Assembly: GCF_000524195.1 (NCBI RefSeq)
Contig: NW_020170468.1
Span: forward strand, 131,308 to 195,307
Source: Echinococcus granulosus
Lineage: Eukaryota > Platyhelminthes > Cestoda > Cyclophyllidea > Taeniidae
DNA length: 64,000 nucleotides
Direction of reading: 5' to 3'
The notes below the pieces were generated by a model, which worked only from the letters and a program-made list of their open reading frames with translations, had not been told where the DNA came from and ran no database searches. Numbering within the stretch: position 1 is the stretch's first letter; each line of letters starts with the position of its first letter. Shown in pieces: positions 63,401 through 64,000 of the stretch. The translations under genes were made by a program, and so were the position numbers.

Positions 63401-63808
63401 ACTTTTCACGTCAATAGGTATCCGTGTGTATTAGCTTTATCAGGCATACAATAAACTAGTTTCAGTTTGTGCATTTTAAATTCTGCTTCAGTTTATTGCG
63501 CTACTTGTGCCCTGTCTAGGCTTTCCATTGAAATTTTAATGCATAAGATTTGACTAAGTGATATCCGTGATGATAATAATAAATCTTAAAATATTCTTTT
63601 ACTTGATTCGAAAGGCACTTCTGAATCAGATGAATCTAAGGGCTTTCTCGTTCGACCGCAGTTGGATGGTTTTGTACAGTTGGAATCGGTTCATCTGAGG
63701 GATTACATTGAGCGAGCGTCAAAAATTCGTGTCGACCCATCTGATGGAAGAGTTTCTGTAAGAGAAACTGTCGACCACAAGGAGACCTTATTGATGCCAT
63801 TTGTCAAG
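54472..63808 (+). CDS. RP1-like doublecortin protein with PLAT domains, 3' end outside the window
   Basis: Exons: 54472-55110, 55689-56022, 57981-58240, 59878-60289, 61199-61356, 61727-62053, 62418-62513, 62951-63160, 63615-63808, continuing beyond the window. Two doublecortin domains come first: KVVYFYADGSSHGEGVRVVI with LPYGVRSIFSPRGRTRI, then KVIYVHQNGNAFHRHRILIE with VYKIYTLTGKEV and EEYVAVGLEKLR. The first closely resembles RP1/RP1L1, which bind axonemal microtubules. A basic Ser/Arg linker follows. Two PLAT-like beta-sandwiches are each split across exons: WLVKITTGRRDTKV, DEFEVNLGDIGEIVKVRLSH; and YHVMVKTSDLW, VMVLLLGQFGDSGPRHL, VDEFKIQ. Phases join except from 62053 into 62418, where a small exon or another donor is missing. 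The last exons (HLTLAEDGSLCVRG, VDPSDGRVSVRE) are unassigned. Probable role: ciliary or microtubule scaffold. Confidence 0.82.
55341..55378 (+). repeat. Short TGTAATAT/TGAAT microsatellite
   Basis: TGTAATAT occurs three times and TTGAAT-like units lie between, in the first intron of the RP1-like gene. It looks like simple local duplication. Confidence 0.6.
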
Positions 63809-64000
63809 GTATTTGACGTAAAGGAGCATTTGATTTCTTTTATGGTTAATTCTTCGCAATTTTCCCTATCTCTTATGAGGCTCGATTTAGAGCCCCAGTT
63901 TTACAGATAATGAGAATTTGGCAAACGTGCATAAATAGGTTAATTTAACAAAGTAATGAAATTTGCTATTTATGATTACTGAGGCGGTAACCAGGATACT
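63809..64000. other. Intron of the RP1-like gene up to the window edge
   Basis: The frame stays open past the AAG|GTATTT donor to a TAA near 63910, but the donor and phase favour splicing here. The remaining exons lie outside the window. Confidence 0.4.

Overview
The window is nuclear DNA from a metazoan, most probably a flatworm (platyhelminth parasite). It is AT-rich, uses the standard code, and carries spliced animal genes on both strands. Three introns of only 31, 34 and 37 nt sit at the 5' ends of SRP14 and NDUFS3 and are followed by introns of about 280-300 nt. Intron growth from 5' to 3' is a known feature of schistosome-type genomes. I cannot choose between trematode, cestode and other flatworms from the sequence alone. 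All gene models below were built by eye from splice signals and reading-phase continuity, with no RNA evidence.

Layout from left to right. 373-672 (-): unrecognised coiled-coil terminal exon. 1459-3800 (-): TMEM35A/NACHO, the nicotinic receptor chaperone. 5378-21634 (+): a long gene coding for a VWA-like domain, a Ser/Arg-rich linker made of small phase-locked exons, and a DUF4537-like region. 22576-24693 (-): SLC66A2 (PQ-loop transporter). 24694-27318: non-coding, with a sharp GC-rich island. 27319-28140 (+): PGAM5. 28432-29577 (-): NDUFS3. 30124-31129 (+): SRP14. 32348-33121 (+): DNAJB6-like J-protein. 33122-37404: no gene seen. 37405-53526 (-): a giant adhesion GPCR with about six laminin-G/pentraxin-like modules and a degenerate GPS cleavage site. 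54472-63808 and beyond (+): an RP1-like protein with two doublecortin domains followed by PLAT domains, running off the right edge.

Functional themes. PGAM5 and NDUFS3 are both mitochondrial and converge tail to tail. NDUFS3 and SRP14 are head to head across 546 bp, and the adhesion GPCR and the RP1-like gene are also head to head. Two membrane proteins (NACHO and the adhesion GPCR) and one probable axonemal microtubule protein (RP1-like) point to neuronal or ciliated-cell functions. Housekeeping genes are compact, while the two large mosaic genes have long introns. One dispersed repeat family has three copies, all inside introns. No rRNA, tRNA, CRISPR or complete transposon was recognised.
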